Shown here: one piece after another, positions 17,770 through 25,805 of the stretch
How the letters are laid out: every line of letters begins with the position of its first letter
How positions within the stretch are numbered: position 1 is the stretch's first letter
DNA from: DATFCK01 sp963728975
GTDB lineage: Bacteria > Verrucomicrobiota > Verrucomicrobiia > Chthoniobacterales > UBA10450
DNA length: 64,000 nt
NCBI GenBank assembly: GCA_963728975.1
Contig: CAVSMF010000007.1
Coordinates: 1 to 64,000 of the forward strand
Direction of reading: 5' to 3'
The notes under the pieces: model-generated
Seen by the model: only the letters and a program-made list of their open reading frames with translations
Databases searched by the model: none
Told to the model about the DNA's origin: nothing
Position numbers and translations under genes: made by a program

Positions 17770-17791
17770 TGTCTCCATCGCATGGTTAGGC
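17770..17791 (-). other. attC right remnant after IS110 element 2
   Basis: Reads tgtctccatcgcatg followed by right core gttaggc (17785-17791). The stop codon of the AbiJ-like gene lies inside this core. Confidence 0.75.
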
Positions 17792-18627
17792 CACTTTCGC
17801 ATTGGAGCGAAGATAGGATACGAACGAGGCACAGGCGGCGAGCATGAACTTCGCATCGACGTAGGTAAGATTGGATTCGTCGAGCAAGGAGTGCCGAATA
17901 CCCGAAGCGTCACTCGTGAAACCGTAGAGAGCCAGAAAGCCCTTTTGAAGGGCTGGGTGAAGATCGGGGACTTTTTTCAAAGCGTCGCCGAGCGTGGCGT
18001 TCTTCATGCCGGTGACAAGACGGCAAGTGGCCTCCACTGCGGAAATCGCTTCCTTAATGGAGTTACGATAATCCGGAGACTTGCGGTCGCTCAGCATCGC
18101 AAGGGCTGCTTGAATATGAGCGCGAACGGGATCGTCGGGATGATTGAGGGCATCCTCAATCGCCGCGATCTCGTTCGTGTCTGTAATCTCTACGACTTCG
18201 GAGCCAACTATACGGTAGGCCGCGTTTTCTGTCTCGAGGACGGTGTTAAGCCACTGAATCACCGAAGACGTTGAGAAAAGTCTTCTTTGTCTTGAAGCAA
18301 AAACTCGATGAAATCGTAAACTTCAAACCACTTGCAGCCGAAGAATTATTTCTTAAACGCGCCGTAGGCGCTCCTTTGATTGTATCCGGCCTTGAATACC
18401 GGCAGCGTATCCATGTCGCGCTTGAAGTAGTGAAACCACAATCGCTGCGCCAGAAGATTGATTCGCTCGCTATCGGGGGTATAGCCATAGTTGTAACGCT
18501 TCCACCGGTCCCACGTCGAAAGGGAGAGAACGTTCCACAACGCAATGCGAAGGGCATCGTCTATGCGCTCGCGCTGGAATGCTCGTTCAATCTCTGTGTA
18601 ACCGTATCGCTGTGAGAATTTGGGCAT
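17786..18627 (-). pseudogene. AbiJ-like (AbiJ-NTD4) abortive-infection gene, nonsense plus frameshift
   Basis: Begins MPKFSQRYGYTEIERAFQRE at 18627 with the AbiJ-NTD4 pattern (FS-x-R-x-GY..., ALRIALWNVLSLSTWDRWKR). A TAA at 18346-18348 interrupts the frame after AYGAFKK, yet the same frame resumes FFGCKWFEVYDFIEFLLQDK. Near 18262 the frame then shifts to VIQWLNTVLETENAAYRIVG, VEITDTNEIAAIEDALNHPD and the C-terminal domain with GFLALYGFTSDASGIRHSLL, LTYVDAKFMLAACASFVSYL. Abi proteins abort phage infection; here two lesions imply a lost defence gene. It is an array cassette whose stop lies in the attC right core. Confidence 0.82.
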
Positions 18628-18645
18628 AGGAGATGCGGCCTAGTG

Positions 18646-18708
18646 GCCTAACGAGAACAAGATGAGCGATCCCGCGCTTGCGGGATTCGCCCCATCGATT
18701 GGTTAGGC
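18646..18708 (-). other. attC site, short form (63 bp)
   Basis: gcctaacgagaacaagatg, a perfect hairpin gatcccgc-gctt-gcgggatt, then ccatcgattg and gttaggc. The shortest and cleanest site of the array. Confidence 0.92.
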
Positions 18709-18730
18709 CTCAGGATGGTATGCAAAATGG

Positions 18731-19358
18731 TTAGCGTTGGATTGGCTGTAGCGCGCGCTCCTCGAAATGCAGGTTCCCTGCGGTAGAATTGATGCTCGCC
18801 TGGGCTTCAGACGTTGCTGTGATGAGTTCCTCGATGTCACGAGCCGTCAGATCTCCATCAAGCGAACGGTGCCTAATGGCGTCGGCTTTATAGAAGTTCA
18901 CCGCGATATCGGCCAAGCCTCCCTTCACGATCGCAATGACGTCATACATGTAGGTGTAGTAACGCAATTCTTCGTACGGCATGAGGCCGAGCGATCCGTT
19001 CTGTTTGGCGGCCTGCCATGCTCCATCTTGTGGCCAAGCGAAATAGCGCTTGGCGCTGTAAACCAGCTTAGGGGCGACTTTAGCAGGCGACCCTCGCGTG
19101 GCATGTAGCAGGGCCATGTTTGCGTCCAATTCGGCCGCTTTAGTCCGAGCCACCTCGAGATTTTTGTTTAATCGGCCACGATTATCTTCGGCCTCCGCTC
19201 GCAACTCGCGCCGAGCTTCGTCGAGCTGATGGCGATCGTGAAAATACTCGACAGACTGCTGGGCAGCCAACGCCGTGATTACGCCGAGTCACAACAATAA
19301 TGTATTCCGAGAGAAACCCCCTCCATTTACGATGTGCTGCCAACTTCTCGGCTTCCAT
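18731..19358 (-). pseudogene. One-helix membrane protein with coiled coil, frameshifted near its start
   Basis: From ATG 19358 the frame gives MEAEKLAAHRKWRGFLSEYI, then IVV; one extra base near 19290 shifts the frame, after which LGVITALAAQQSVEYFHDRH continues. Joined, the membrane helix EYIIVVLGVITALAAQQ is restored, followed by a coiled coil (ARRELRAEAEDNRGRLNKNL) and a helical domain ending HFEERALQPIQR. This plan is common in small bacterial proteins of unknown function. The intact reading frame downstream (18731-19270) lacks the first half of the helix. Confidence 0.72.
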
Positions 19359-19424
19359 ACCTGTTAATTGGCAAACACACCAGCGTTACCTTGTAAAAGG
19401 ACGGTTGACTTCATCGCTTGGTAG

Positions 19425-19548
19425 GCCTAACGAGAATAAGATCAGCGACACCTTCCGAGGCGAGGCTGAACTGGATTGAAAATATCCTAATCATCGTGAA
19501 ATGTAAACGCGTGCCGGGAAAGCCGTTCGCTGCATCGATTTGTTAGGG
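19425..19548 (-). other. attC site, preceded by a remnant of another
   Basis: Left core gcctaacgagaataag, arm atcagcgacaccttcc; right arm gccgttcgctgcatcgattt and core gttaggg (one base off consensus). Immediately before it, ttgacttcatcgcttggtaggc (19405-19427) is the right end of another attC that lost two bases of its core, so two sites abut with no gene between. Confidence 0.82.
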
Positions 19549-19554
19549 CTTCGA

Positions 19555-20493
19555 TCACCCCGAAATGATCCCGATCGTCTTCAGCCACGTCTCCACTAAA
19601 TCCGGCCACCGCGTTATCGGAAACTTTGTGCGGCGCAGCCCAAACGCATGCCCGCCTTGCGCATACAAATGCATCTCCACCGAAACGCCGGCCTTTTTTA
19701 GCGCAATGTAATAAACCAGCGAGTTTCTTACATTGTCCACTGGGTCATCTTCGGCCTGTAGCAAAAATGTGGGCGGGGTATTACTGTTAACGGGAATATT
19801 CGGATTTAACTCAAAATTGTTGTTGTCGTTGTTGTTGCACAGATGCCCCGGATAAAGAGCTATCGCAAAATCCGGTCGGCAGCTTTCTTTGTCGGCCGCA
19901 TCGACAGCCGGATACAAACGTTTCTCATAGCGTGTGCTCATCTCTGCAACCATATCCCCGCCGGCCGAAAAACCGATGACTCCAATCTTGTGCGGATCGA
20001 TGTGCCACTTGGCCGCGTGAAAACGCACCAACCCCACTGTCCTCTGCGCGTCTTCCAATGCCAATGCTGACTCTCGATACGGCCCAACTCGCGGAGTCGG
20101 CACCCGATATTTCAAGAGCACAGCCGTAATCCCTCGGGATGTTAGCCAATCACATATCTCAGTGCCTTCAAGATCAATGGCCAGAATGAAATAGCCGCCA
20201 CCTGGAAACACGACGACCGCCGCGCCCGTATTCTTCCCCTTTGGCGAATAGACCGTCATAGTTGGCTGCGAAACGTTGTCAGCATAATACCAAGGCTTGC
20301 CAGCGACCGGGTTCTTAGGGTCCGTCTGTATAGTTTCCGGTCCCGCGACAGGCAGCGCATCAGGGACCGCCTTCGGCCATATCGGCACTTGAGTATGTCC
20401 CGGCGACGGCTGCCAGACATTCGCCTGCGCATGCAGATCGGCAAACGCAAACAAAACAGAGAAAGCAAAGAGCAGAGGAATTGCGATACGCAT
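19555..20493 (-). CDS. Secreted alpha/beta-hydrolase (acetylesterase-like)
   Basis: 312 residues from ATG 20493: signal peptide MRIAIPLLFAFSVLFAFADL ending HAQA. Oxyanion-type VVVFPGGGYF, nucleophile elbow GVIGFSAGGDM (G-x-S-x-G), acid region LLQAEDDPVDN and catalytic His in LYAQGGHAFGLR complete a triad of the BD-FAE/acetyl-xylan-esterase class. It likely removes acyl groups from extracellular polysaccharides; the substrate is inferred. It is the largest intact cassette gene of the array. Codons upstream of 20493 fall in the attC, so this start is preferred. Confidence 0.9.
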   Translation of the reverse strand: MRIAIPLLFAFSVLFAFADLHAQANVWQPSPGHTQVPIWPKAVPDALPVAGPETIQTDPKNPVAGKPWYYADNVSQPTMTVYSPKGKNTGAAVVVFPGGGYFILAIDLEGTEICDWLTSRGITAVLLKYRVPTPRVGPYRESALALEDAQRTVGLVRFHAAKWHIDPHKIGVIGFSAGGDMVAEMSTRYEKRLYPAVDAADKESCRPDFAIALYPGHLCNNNDNNNFELNPNIPVNSNTPPTFLLQAEDDPVDNVRNSLVYYIALKKAGVSVEMHLYAQGGHAFGLRRTKFPITRWPDLVETWLKTIGIISG

Positions 20494-20495
20494 CG

Positions 20496-20618
20496 GCCTA
20501 ACGACAATAAGCTCAGCCACCGCTGGCGGGAGCGAGCCTTGCTACGGAGTTGAATGTTGAAGTCACTGTAAGCTAATTATCGGAACGGCCAGCGGTTGGC
20601 TGCAGCGACTGGTTAGGT
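20496..20618 (-). other. attC site
   Basis: Left core gcctaacgacaataag, arm ctcagccaccgctgg; right arm ccagcggttggctgcagcgactg and core gttaggt. 123 bp. The C-terminus of the neighbouring gene reads into this site. Confidence 0.9.
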
Positions 20619-21154
20619 CTTTGTGGTGCGGCTTGCCCTTCCGCTTTTTGACCGATACTGAACGCGCCCATTGGCTTCGCGGCGGGGTGGGGCGTCCGTT
20701 TCATCAAATCGTTCTCGAAATGGTTGCGAAAATCCTGGCCAAATAGATAACCCCGTTCCTGCCAAAACGCTTTTCCACCGGGCGCGCCGGCAAGATTCAT
20801 CAAGAGCTGTTCCCAACCGAGCCACAACGATGGCTCCAGCAAGCCTTGCCGCCATTTGATGAAGGCATTTTGCGAATAGGAAAGAAACGCCATGAAAACG
20901 GCAACGAAACGGGCTTTGTCCTTTTCGCTTAAGGAATGATAATCCTTTAATCCGTCGATCACGACCTGCGCGCACGACTCATCGGATGCGAGCAGGTGGT
21001 ACCAATTCGCGAAGTGTTCGTGAACCGACTGCGCGGTGGCGGCGCGGACTGCGTTTGTATTTTGCCGAATCTGGAACGCGACGTAAATCAACGAGATGAC
21101 GACTGCGATCGCGCCCACAATCTGGCCAAGATTCGCGAGGTCCTCCAGATTCAT
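20573..21154 (-). CDS. One-helix membrane protein, cassette family A (copy 3)
   Basis: 193 residues: MNLEDLANLGQIVGAIAVVI then a membrane helix to about residue 27, followed by FQIRQNTNAVRAATAQSVHE, FMAFLSYSQNAFIKWRQGLL and EPSLW. Same architecture as the proteins at 8685 and 9658. The final residues NQSLQPTAGRSDN are encoded by the attC right arm, so the stop lies inside the site. Function unknown; three members in one array suggest selection for, or easy capture of, this family. Confidence 0.85.
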   Translation of the reverse strand: MNLEDLANLGQIVGAIAVVISLIYVAFQIRQNTNAVRAATAQSVHEHFANWYHLLASDESCAQVVIDGLKDYHSLSEKDKARFVAVFMAFLSYSQNAFIKWRQGLLEPSLWLGWEQLLMNLAGAPGGKAFWQERGYLFGQDFRNHFENDLMKRTPHPAAKPMGAFSIGQKAEGQAAPQRPNQSLQPTAGRSDN

Positions 21155-21192
21155 CGGCTGATCCTCGGAGATATTATCCAGAGTCGCATAAA

Positions 21193-21322
21193 CCTAACGA
21201 GAACAAGATAAGCTACGGCCACTGGGACAGCGGCAACTTCGCAGCGAGAGGATACTATCGTGGAGAAAGACAGGTCCAAGTCGTACCGCGGGGTGGCCGC
21301 TAGCTTCATCGTTTGGTTAGGC
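21193..21322 (-). other. attC site
   Basis: Left core acctaacgagaacaag, arm ataagctacggccac; right arm gtggccgctagcttcatcgtttg and core gttaggc. 130 bp. Confidence 0.9.
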
Positions 21323-21338
21323 GTTTCGCGTTGCTGCA

Positions 21339-22055
21339 TCACTTCCAGTAGAAGGTGGGAACACGGGACAGGCCCTCGTATGTCACCGCGCTTCCCACAA
21401 CCTCGATGGGAATTGCTCCATGATACTCTTCCTGTGGCTTGACGCGAACAAACATACGACGTGCATTCGCGACCGAATCACACTGAGCGGCTGTCATCTC
21501 CGCGACGAGGAATCCTGGATCTGCCCACATCTCGACGCGATAAACACCCTTTGCTACCTCGCGCTTCTCGATATCTTTGACAGCTTTCATCTCAACGATG
21601 TATCCGCGCAGGCTGAATGGGTTCTCGGCTATTTGCGCGGCCGTCATTACACCCGGCTTGACCAGCAAGCCGGCGTTTTGTTGGGCGATGACCTTCTTCG
21701 TGGTCGTCGCCTTGCTCTGTTGTTCCGCCCGCGCAGCAGCAGCTTGTTGCTGCGCGATAGCAGCGCGATCGCGCTGCGTCTGTTCGTAAAGGAGTTGCTG
21801 CTGCCGAGCATCGGCTGCAGCGAATTCTCGTGCTTTAACAGGATCGTAATTAAACTTTGCCCGTACGTCTTGCGGGAGCTCAGCGAAGTATAGCTTGATG
21901 ATGCCCGAGTCAGAAGTGACGACGATGCCATCTGGCTCTGCCCTGCTGACGGTGACGTTCTTGTACTCTTTGCCGTCCAAGGTCTTGAAGTCGTCACCGA
22001 GCCCTGCACTTGCGAGCGTGAAAATTAGCGTGACTACGACGGAAAGTGATTTCAT
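21339..22055 (-). CDS. Exported protein with N-terminal DGKEYKNV domain and Gln/Ala coiled coil
   Basis: 238 residues from ATG 22055 with signal peptide MKSLSVVVTLIFTLASAGLG. The mature N-terminus FKTLDGKEYKNVTVSRAEPD plus GIIKLYFAELPQDVRAKFNY is a motif frequent in verrucomicrobial exported proteins. A Gln/Ala-rich helix (about residues 85-125) follows, then a beta-rich part ending SAVTYEGLSRVPTFYWK. Function unknown; periplasmic location inferred. Complete attC sites flank it. Confidence 0.85.
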   Translation of the reverse strand: MKSLSVVVTLIFTLASAGLGDDFKTLDGKEYKNVTVSRAEPDGIVVTSDSGIIKLYFAELPQDVRAKFNYDPVKAREFAAADARQQQLLYEQTQRDRAAIAQQQAAAARAEQQSKATTTKKVIAQQNAGLLVKPGVMTAAQIAENPFSLRGYIVEMKAVKDIEKREVAKGVYRVEMWADPGFLVAEMTAAQCDSVANARRMFVRVKPQEEYHGAIPIEVVGSAVTYEGLSRVPTFYWK

Positions 22056-22057
22056 AG

Positions 22058-22180
22058 GCCTAACGAGACAAAGCTGAGCTGCCGTCACCGAGGGCGGGCT
22101 CGGCTCGGAGTGAAAGTGTTTTAGCCATTTGAAAAGTGAACGCGCGACGGGTGGCGGTTAGCTCCAGCGCTTGGTTAGGT
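22058..22180 (-). other. attC site
   Basis: Left core gcctaacgagacaaag, arm ctgagctgccgtcacc; right arm gggtggcggttagctccagcgcttg and core gttaggt. The right half (22138-22180) nearly equals that of the 7550-7675 site at the other end of the array. Confidence 0.9.
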
Positions 22181-22183
22181 CTG

Positions 22184-22543
22184 CTACGGGTTTGCAAATG
22201 TGACTGGAATCTTCACCTTGTGAGCTTTCGCTGCAAAGTCCTTACGAAACCGCCACTGACGGTACGCAGAAACGCACGCGCTATCAAGCTCACGATGACC
22301 TGTGCTTTGGAGGACATCAACTTTTGAGACAGTGCCGTCGCTGCGCACGTGCAGTAAAAACCATCCGCTGCCTTGAAGATGATGCGCTCGCGCCGAGTCG
22401 GAATACTGCGGAAACGGCGCGTATATAGTAAACTTGCGCATCGCATATGTTAACCCCGGCGTCATGATCACATGGCCTTGTGCCAGCAACTGCGTTAATC
22501 CGATGACTATTATGGCGACAGCAAACAGGGATGCGCGCTTCAT
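22184..22543 (-). CDS. Exported TonB C-terminal-domain protein
   Basis: 119 residues from ATG 22543: MKRASLFAVAIIVIGLTQLL signal peptide ending AQG. The rest, with GSGWFLLHVRSDGTVSKVDV, LQSTGHRELDSACVSAYRQW and RFRKDFAAKAHKVKIPVTF, is the TonB C-terminal fold (G-x-V-x-x-x-x-V-x-x-S-x-G-x-x-x-L-D, then A-x-x-x-x-x-x-W-R-F). It lacks the membrane helix plus Pro-rich linker of a full TonB, so it is a stand-alone periplasmic domain. It is the most integrase-proximal intact cassette still present. Confidence 0.85.
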   Translation of the reverse strand: MKRASLFAVAIIVIGLTQLLAQGHVIMTPGLTYAMRKFTIYAPFPQYSDSARAHHLQGSGWFLLHVRSDGTVSKVDVLQSTGHRELDSACVSAYRQWRFRKDFAAKAHKVKIPVTFANP

Positions 22544-22545
22544 AG

Positions 22546-22613
22546 ACCTAACGAGGATTAGACGAAAGTTCGCAATTAATTGCGAACTGCTTTTCGTATA
22601 ACATGGTTGGAGT
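22546..22613 (-). other. Terminal attC site with degenerate right core
   Basis: Left core acctaacgaggattag, arms gacgaaa / ttttcgt around a perfect hairpin gttcgcaattaattgcgaac, then tataacatg and gttggag in place of gttaggc. 68 bp. It is the last recognisable site on the right. Confidence 0.78.
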
Positions 22614-23033
22614 TGGCTCATGCTTTGCGGGTGGGGCGGCGGAGACGCCGGCCAAAGCTTGGTTGTCGGGTCGACGCCGTCGATCGATGATCAGCTCTGA
22701 AAACTCGCTCATTTTCCTCCCTGCCGTCGCGCAGTTTACCCAGCCACAGAATGAGATGACAAGAATGAAAGTCTACAGCTGACCATGCTTCTCTCTCCAC
22801 TGACGCCAAACGCTTCCGACGGCTGAAAGTGCTGGCCAGCGCGCATCAAACAGCATTCTCGTTTCGGAGCAGTCGAAGAATGACGCGCCCTTCTGCGGAG
22901 ATCGACTGATGTCACCAAAAGTCTACATACGGGAGGCCTGGCCATTTGTCCGACGTGAGCGGCGCTTTATCTTTTCTTCGGGTCTCGTAAAATCCGGGCA
23001 GTCCTGTCTAGATAGTGTCTTTTAAGTCAACCG
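22614..23033. other. Right boundary of the array, no gene seen
   Basis: No attI-like site, integrase or credible ORF is present. The stretch holds the second copy of the bracket repeat: block 1 at 22867-22928 (62 bp, four mismatches to 5476-5537) and block 2 at 22955-22997. Block 2 runs into tcctgtctagata, which links it to the longer repeats at 30.6, 32.2 and 33.8 kb. Confidence 0.65.
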
Positions 23034-25805
23034 ATGATTTTTGATTGCCCGCATTGCAACCAAAGCCTGGAGATTGACGACTCCTGGGCAGGAGAAACGA
23101 TTGATTGCCCGAGTTGCCATCAATTTTTGACGGTCCCCCCTGTAGCGACGGTCTATGACCGCCCGACTGAGCCGGACCGTTCGGCTGGTTTGGGCGGTGG
23201 TAGGCCGCCGCTACAGGAGCCCACTGTTCCGCGGCCGCCCATGCACGTTCCGTTGCAACCGCTCGCCCCCAGTGAGTCCAAACCGCTCATTAAAGTAAGA
23301 AAAGGCCCCGGCTGCTTCTCCTTTCTCCTGTTGCTCATCGTGGCCGGGGCAGGCGCGTTCGGTTATGCCATGTACCGGTGGCAGGAATCGCCCGAGCAAG
23401 TCTGGAATCGCCTAACCACTGTGGTGCGGCATTTCGTTCAGGAACAATTTCCGGCGCCCACGCCGTCACCCGAAGAAACGCCGACCGCGACCCCCGCCCC
23501 GGCCCGGCCCGACCCGATTACGTGGTTGATCGAGCACAAGCAATATTGGCCTAACCAGGTTGCTCTGCGCGAACCGCTCGAGTTTCCGGCTGTGTCCCGA
23601 GGAAAAGCAGTCGGCTCGCTGGTGGTTCCGGCGGGGGCCACGGTCAAGGTAAAAGATATTGCAGGAAAGGAAATCGCAGCGGATTTCATGGGCGGCGCTC
23701 GCCGGATACCAATCGCGGCGACCGATTTGCCGGCGCGGGCCGAAGCGGCGCTGCGCAAATCCGAAAACGAAGCGAAACAGGGCAGGGGAACAACCGCACG
23801 GGTGGCACCGTCGCCGGTACCGGAAATTGCCCGGGAGCAGGCGGCTGAGAAGATCCGGGAAGCGACTCCGGAAGAAATTGGCAAAGGGCTTGGCGCGCTT
23901 TACACCCATGGAGCAACCACGTTCCGTATCTTCGCGCCGGCTGCGAAGACGGTCGGGGTAGTGCTCTACAACGAGGCATCCGGTAATAATGGCCGCACGG
24001 TTCGGCCGCTCCGGCAGCAGTTGAACGGACTATGGGACGCGGCGGTACCCGGCGATTGGCGCGGGAAATTTTACACTTATTTGCTCGACGAAAACGATCC
24101 GAAACACGCGCGTGAAGTGCTCGACCCTTACGCGGTGAATGCAGTGGCAAGCAGTAGCCGCGGCCGGATCACGCCGATGACGGATCCTGTTCCGCGCGGG
24201 CCGAAGCTGGAGTCGCCGACTGACGCCGTGATTTACGAGATGCACGTCCGCGATTTCACGATCGATCCAAATTCCGGAGTAAAAAATGCGGGGCTTTACC
24301 TCGGGTTTACGGAGCAGGGGACCCGACTCTCAGCCAATTCGGGTCCGGACGAGACCGGTTTTCGCCAATGGGGGACGGCTCGGCAGGGCGGCGCGTTTGT
24401 TCAGGCCGACGAGCGGGCGAGGGAAAAGGGCGGCCCGGAAGCCGCCCCTCCCAGTCAGATAAAGACGGCGCTCGATCATTTGAGCGAGCTGGGAGTGACC
24501 CACGTGGAACTGATGCCGGTCGAGGATTTCGAGAACGACGAGACGAGCGGCGCTTACAACTGGGGGTACATCACCACCGATTTCTTTTCACCGGAAGGGA
24601 TGTTCGCGACCGATCCTAACGACGACAGCCGGGTGCGCGAATTGAAAGCGCTGGTGGCAGCCCTGCACAGGCGCGGGATGGGGGTGATCATGGACGTGGT
24701 TTACAATCATACATCGGGTAATGCGTCGCTCCTGTCGATCGGGCCGGACTATTATTACCGGCGCGGGTCTAACGGCGGCCTGGCCAACGGTTCGGGTTGC
24801 GGCAACGAAGTGAAAAGCGAAGCGCCGATGGCGAGAAGACTCATCCTCGATTCGTTGAAATACTGGGTAAAAGAATATGGCATCGACGGGTTCCGGTTTG
24901 ATCTGATGGCGTTGATCGACCGGGAAACGTTGCGTGAGGCGGACCGGGAGCTGAAGAAAATCAATCCGAGCATTATTCTTTTTGGCGAGCCGTGGACGGG
25001 CGGCGCCAGCCCGCTCCAGCAAAAGACCGACAAAGGGGCGATCCGGCAGATGCCGGTGGGCGCGTTCAACGACGATTTCCGCAACGCATTAAAAGGTTCG
25101 CCGGACGGGAACGACCCTGGGTGGATCGAGAACGGGTCGAAGCGTGACGCTTTGAAAGGAGCAATGCTTCTGAGCGACTGGTTCGAGTCGCCCGGGCAAT
25201 CGATCAACTACATGACGTGCCACGATAACCTGGTGCTCTGGGACAAACTGGCGGTGTCCATGCCGAATGCTGACGATGGGTTGCGGCTGGAAACGATGAA
25301 GCTCGGGTTTCTTGCCCTGTTCACGTCGCAAGGGGTGCCGTTCATGCTCGGCGGTGGAGAATTCGCCCGGACCAAGGGCGGGAACAGCAATTCCTTTGAA
25401 GCGCCGGATTCGGTGAACGAGATCGATTGGGCATTGAAACGCGAGCATCTGGACTTGTTTAAATACGTGCGCGACCTCATTGGCCTGCGGAAAGCGCATC
25501 CCATGTTTCGTTTGCGGACCCGGCCCGAAGTGCAATCGCGGGTGCAATTTCTAAACACGCCGGATCGCGACACCCTGATGTTTACCATCAACGGCAAAGG
25601 CGTGCCGGGCGAGAAGTGGAAACGGGTCTGCGTTGTGCTGAACAGCGCGAACGAGGCCGATGCTGCAATCAATTTACCGCCCGGGGATTGGATGATGGCG
25701 TTGGATGAGGGCGGGGCGCCGGCGGTTGACACAACCACTGCTACAAGCGCGTCGGGCAAAATCAGAGTGCGACATAAATCGGGGGTCGTGTTGTATCAGC
25801 AATAG
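23034..25805 (+). CDS. Zinc-ribbon, membrane-anchored pullulanase-like glycoside hydrolase (GH13)
   Basis: 923 residues. N-terminal zinc ribbon (CPHC at residue 5-8, CPSC near 26-29), a Pro-rich linker, one membrane helix (about 88-112), a Pro/Thr-rich spacer, then a CBM48-type domain (ATTFRIFAPAAKTVGVVLYN) and a GH13 barrel. Barrel landmarks: YNWGY at 508 (type I pullulanase signature), MDVVYNHTSGN, GFRFDLMALID with nucleophile Asp623, GEPWTGG with acid/base Glu652, and MTCHDN with the third carboxylate. It should hydrolyse alpha-1,6 branches of starch or glycogen-type glucans. The ribbon plus anchor places the catalytic part on the outer face of the inner membrane (inference). It is a stand-alone gene. 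Confidence 0.88.
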   Translation: MIFDCPHCNQSLEIDDSWAGETIDCPSCHQFLTVPPVATVYDRPTEPDRSAGLGGGRPPLQEPTVPRPPMHVPLQPLAPSESKPLIKVRKGPGCFSFLLLLIVAGAGAFGYAMYRWQESPEQVWNRLTTVVRHFVQEQFPAPTPSPEETPTATPAPARPDPITWLIEHKQYWPNQVALREPLEFPAVSRGKAVGSLVVPAGATVKVKDIAGKEIAADFMGGARRIPIAATDLPARAEAALRKSENEAKQGRGTTARVAPSPVPEIAREQAAEKIREATPEEIGKGLGALYTHGATTFRIFAPAAKTVGVVLYNEASGNNGRTVRPLRQQLNGLWDAAVPGDWRGKFYTYLLDENDPKHAREVLDPYAVNAVASSSRGRITPMTDPVPRGPKLESPTDAVIYEMHVRDFTIDPNSGVKNAGLYLGFTEQGTRLSANSGPDETGFRQWGTARQGGAFVQADERAREKGGPEAAPPSQIKTALDHLSELGVTHVELMPVEDFENDETSGAYNWGYITTDFFSPEGMFATDPNDDSRVRELKALVAALHRRGMGVIMDVVYNHTSGNASLLSIGPDYYYRRGSNGGLANGSGCGNEVKSEAPMARRLILDSLKYWVKEYGIDGFRFDLMALIDRETLREADRELKKINPSIILFGEPWTGGASPLQQKTDKGAIRQMPVGAFNDDFRNALKGSPDGNDPGWIENGSKRDALKGAMLLSDWFESPGQSINYMTCHDNLVLWDKLAVSMPNADDGLRLETMKLGFLALFTSQGVPFMLGGGEFARTKGGNSNSFEAPDSVNEIDWALKREHLDLFKYVRDLIGLRKAHPMFRLRTRPEVQSRVQFLNTPDRDTLMFTINGKGVPGEKWKRVCVVLNSANEADAAINLPPGDWMMALDEGGAPAVDTTTATSASGKIRVRHKSGVVLYQQ

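Larger units (their letters stand above)
7550..22613 (-). other. Integron-type gene-cassette array without integrase (CALIN)
   Basis: From 7.55 to 22.6 kb almost every gap between small minus-strand genes is an imperfect palindrome that begins with gcctaac (R'' core, RYYYAAC) plus gagaa(t/c)aag and ends with gttaggc (R' core, GTTRRRY). Each gene starts just left of a gcctaac and stops at or within a gttaggc, the one-gene-one-attC unit of integrons. Complete sites run 63-231 bp. Reading direction places the integron platform to the right, but 22.6-26 kb holds no tyrosine-recombinase integrase. The array contains two IS110 insertions, one RAYT remnant and many broken genes, indicating a stalled, decaying array. 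Confidence 0.88.

Noticed and set aside
22618..22945. Possible integron integrase fragment right of the last attC
   Set aside because: The short frames here show none of the tyrosine-recombinase motifs and overlap the dispersed repeat.
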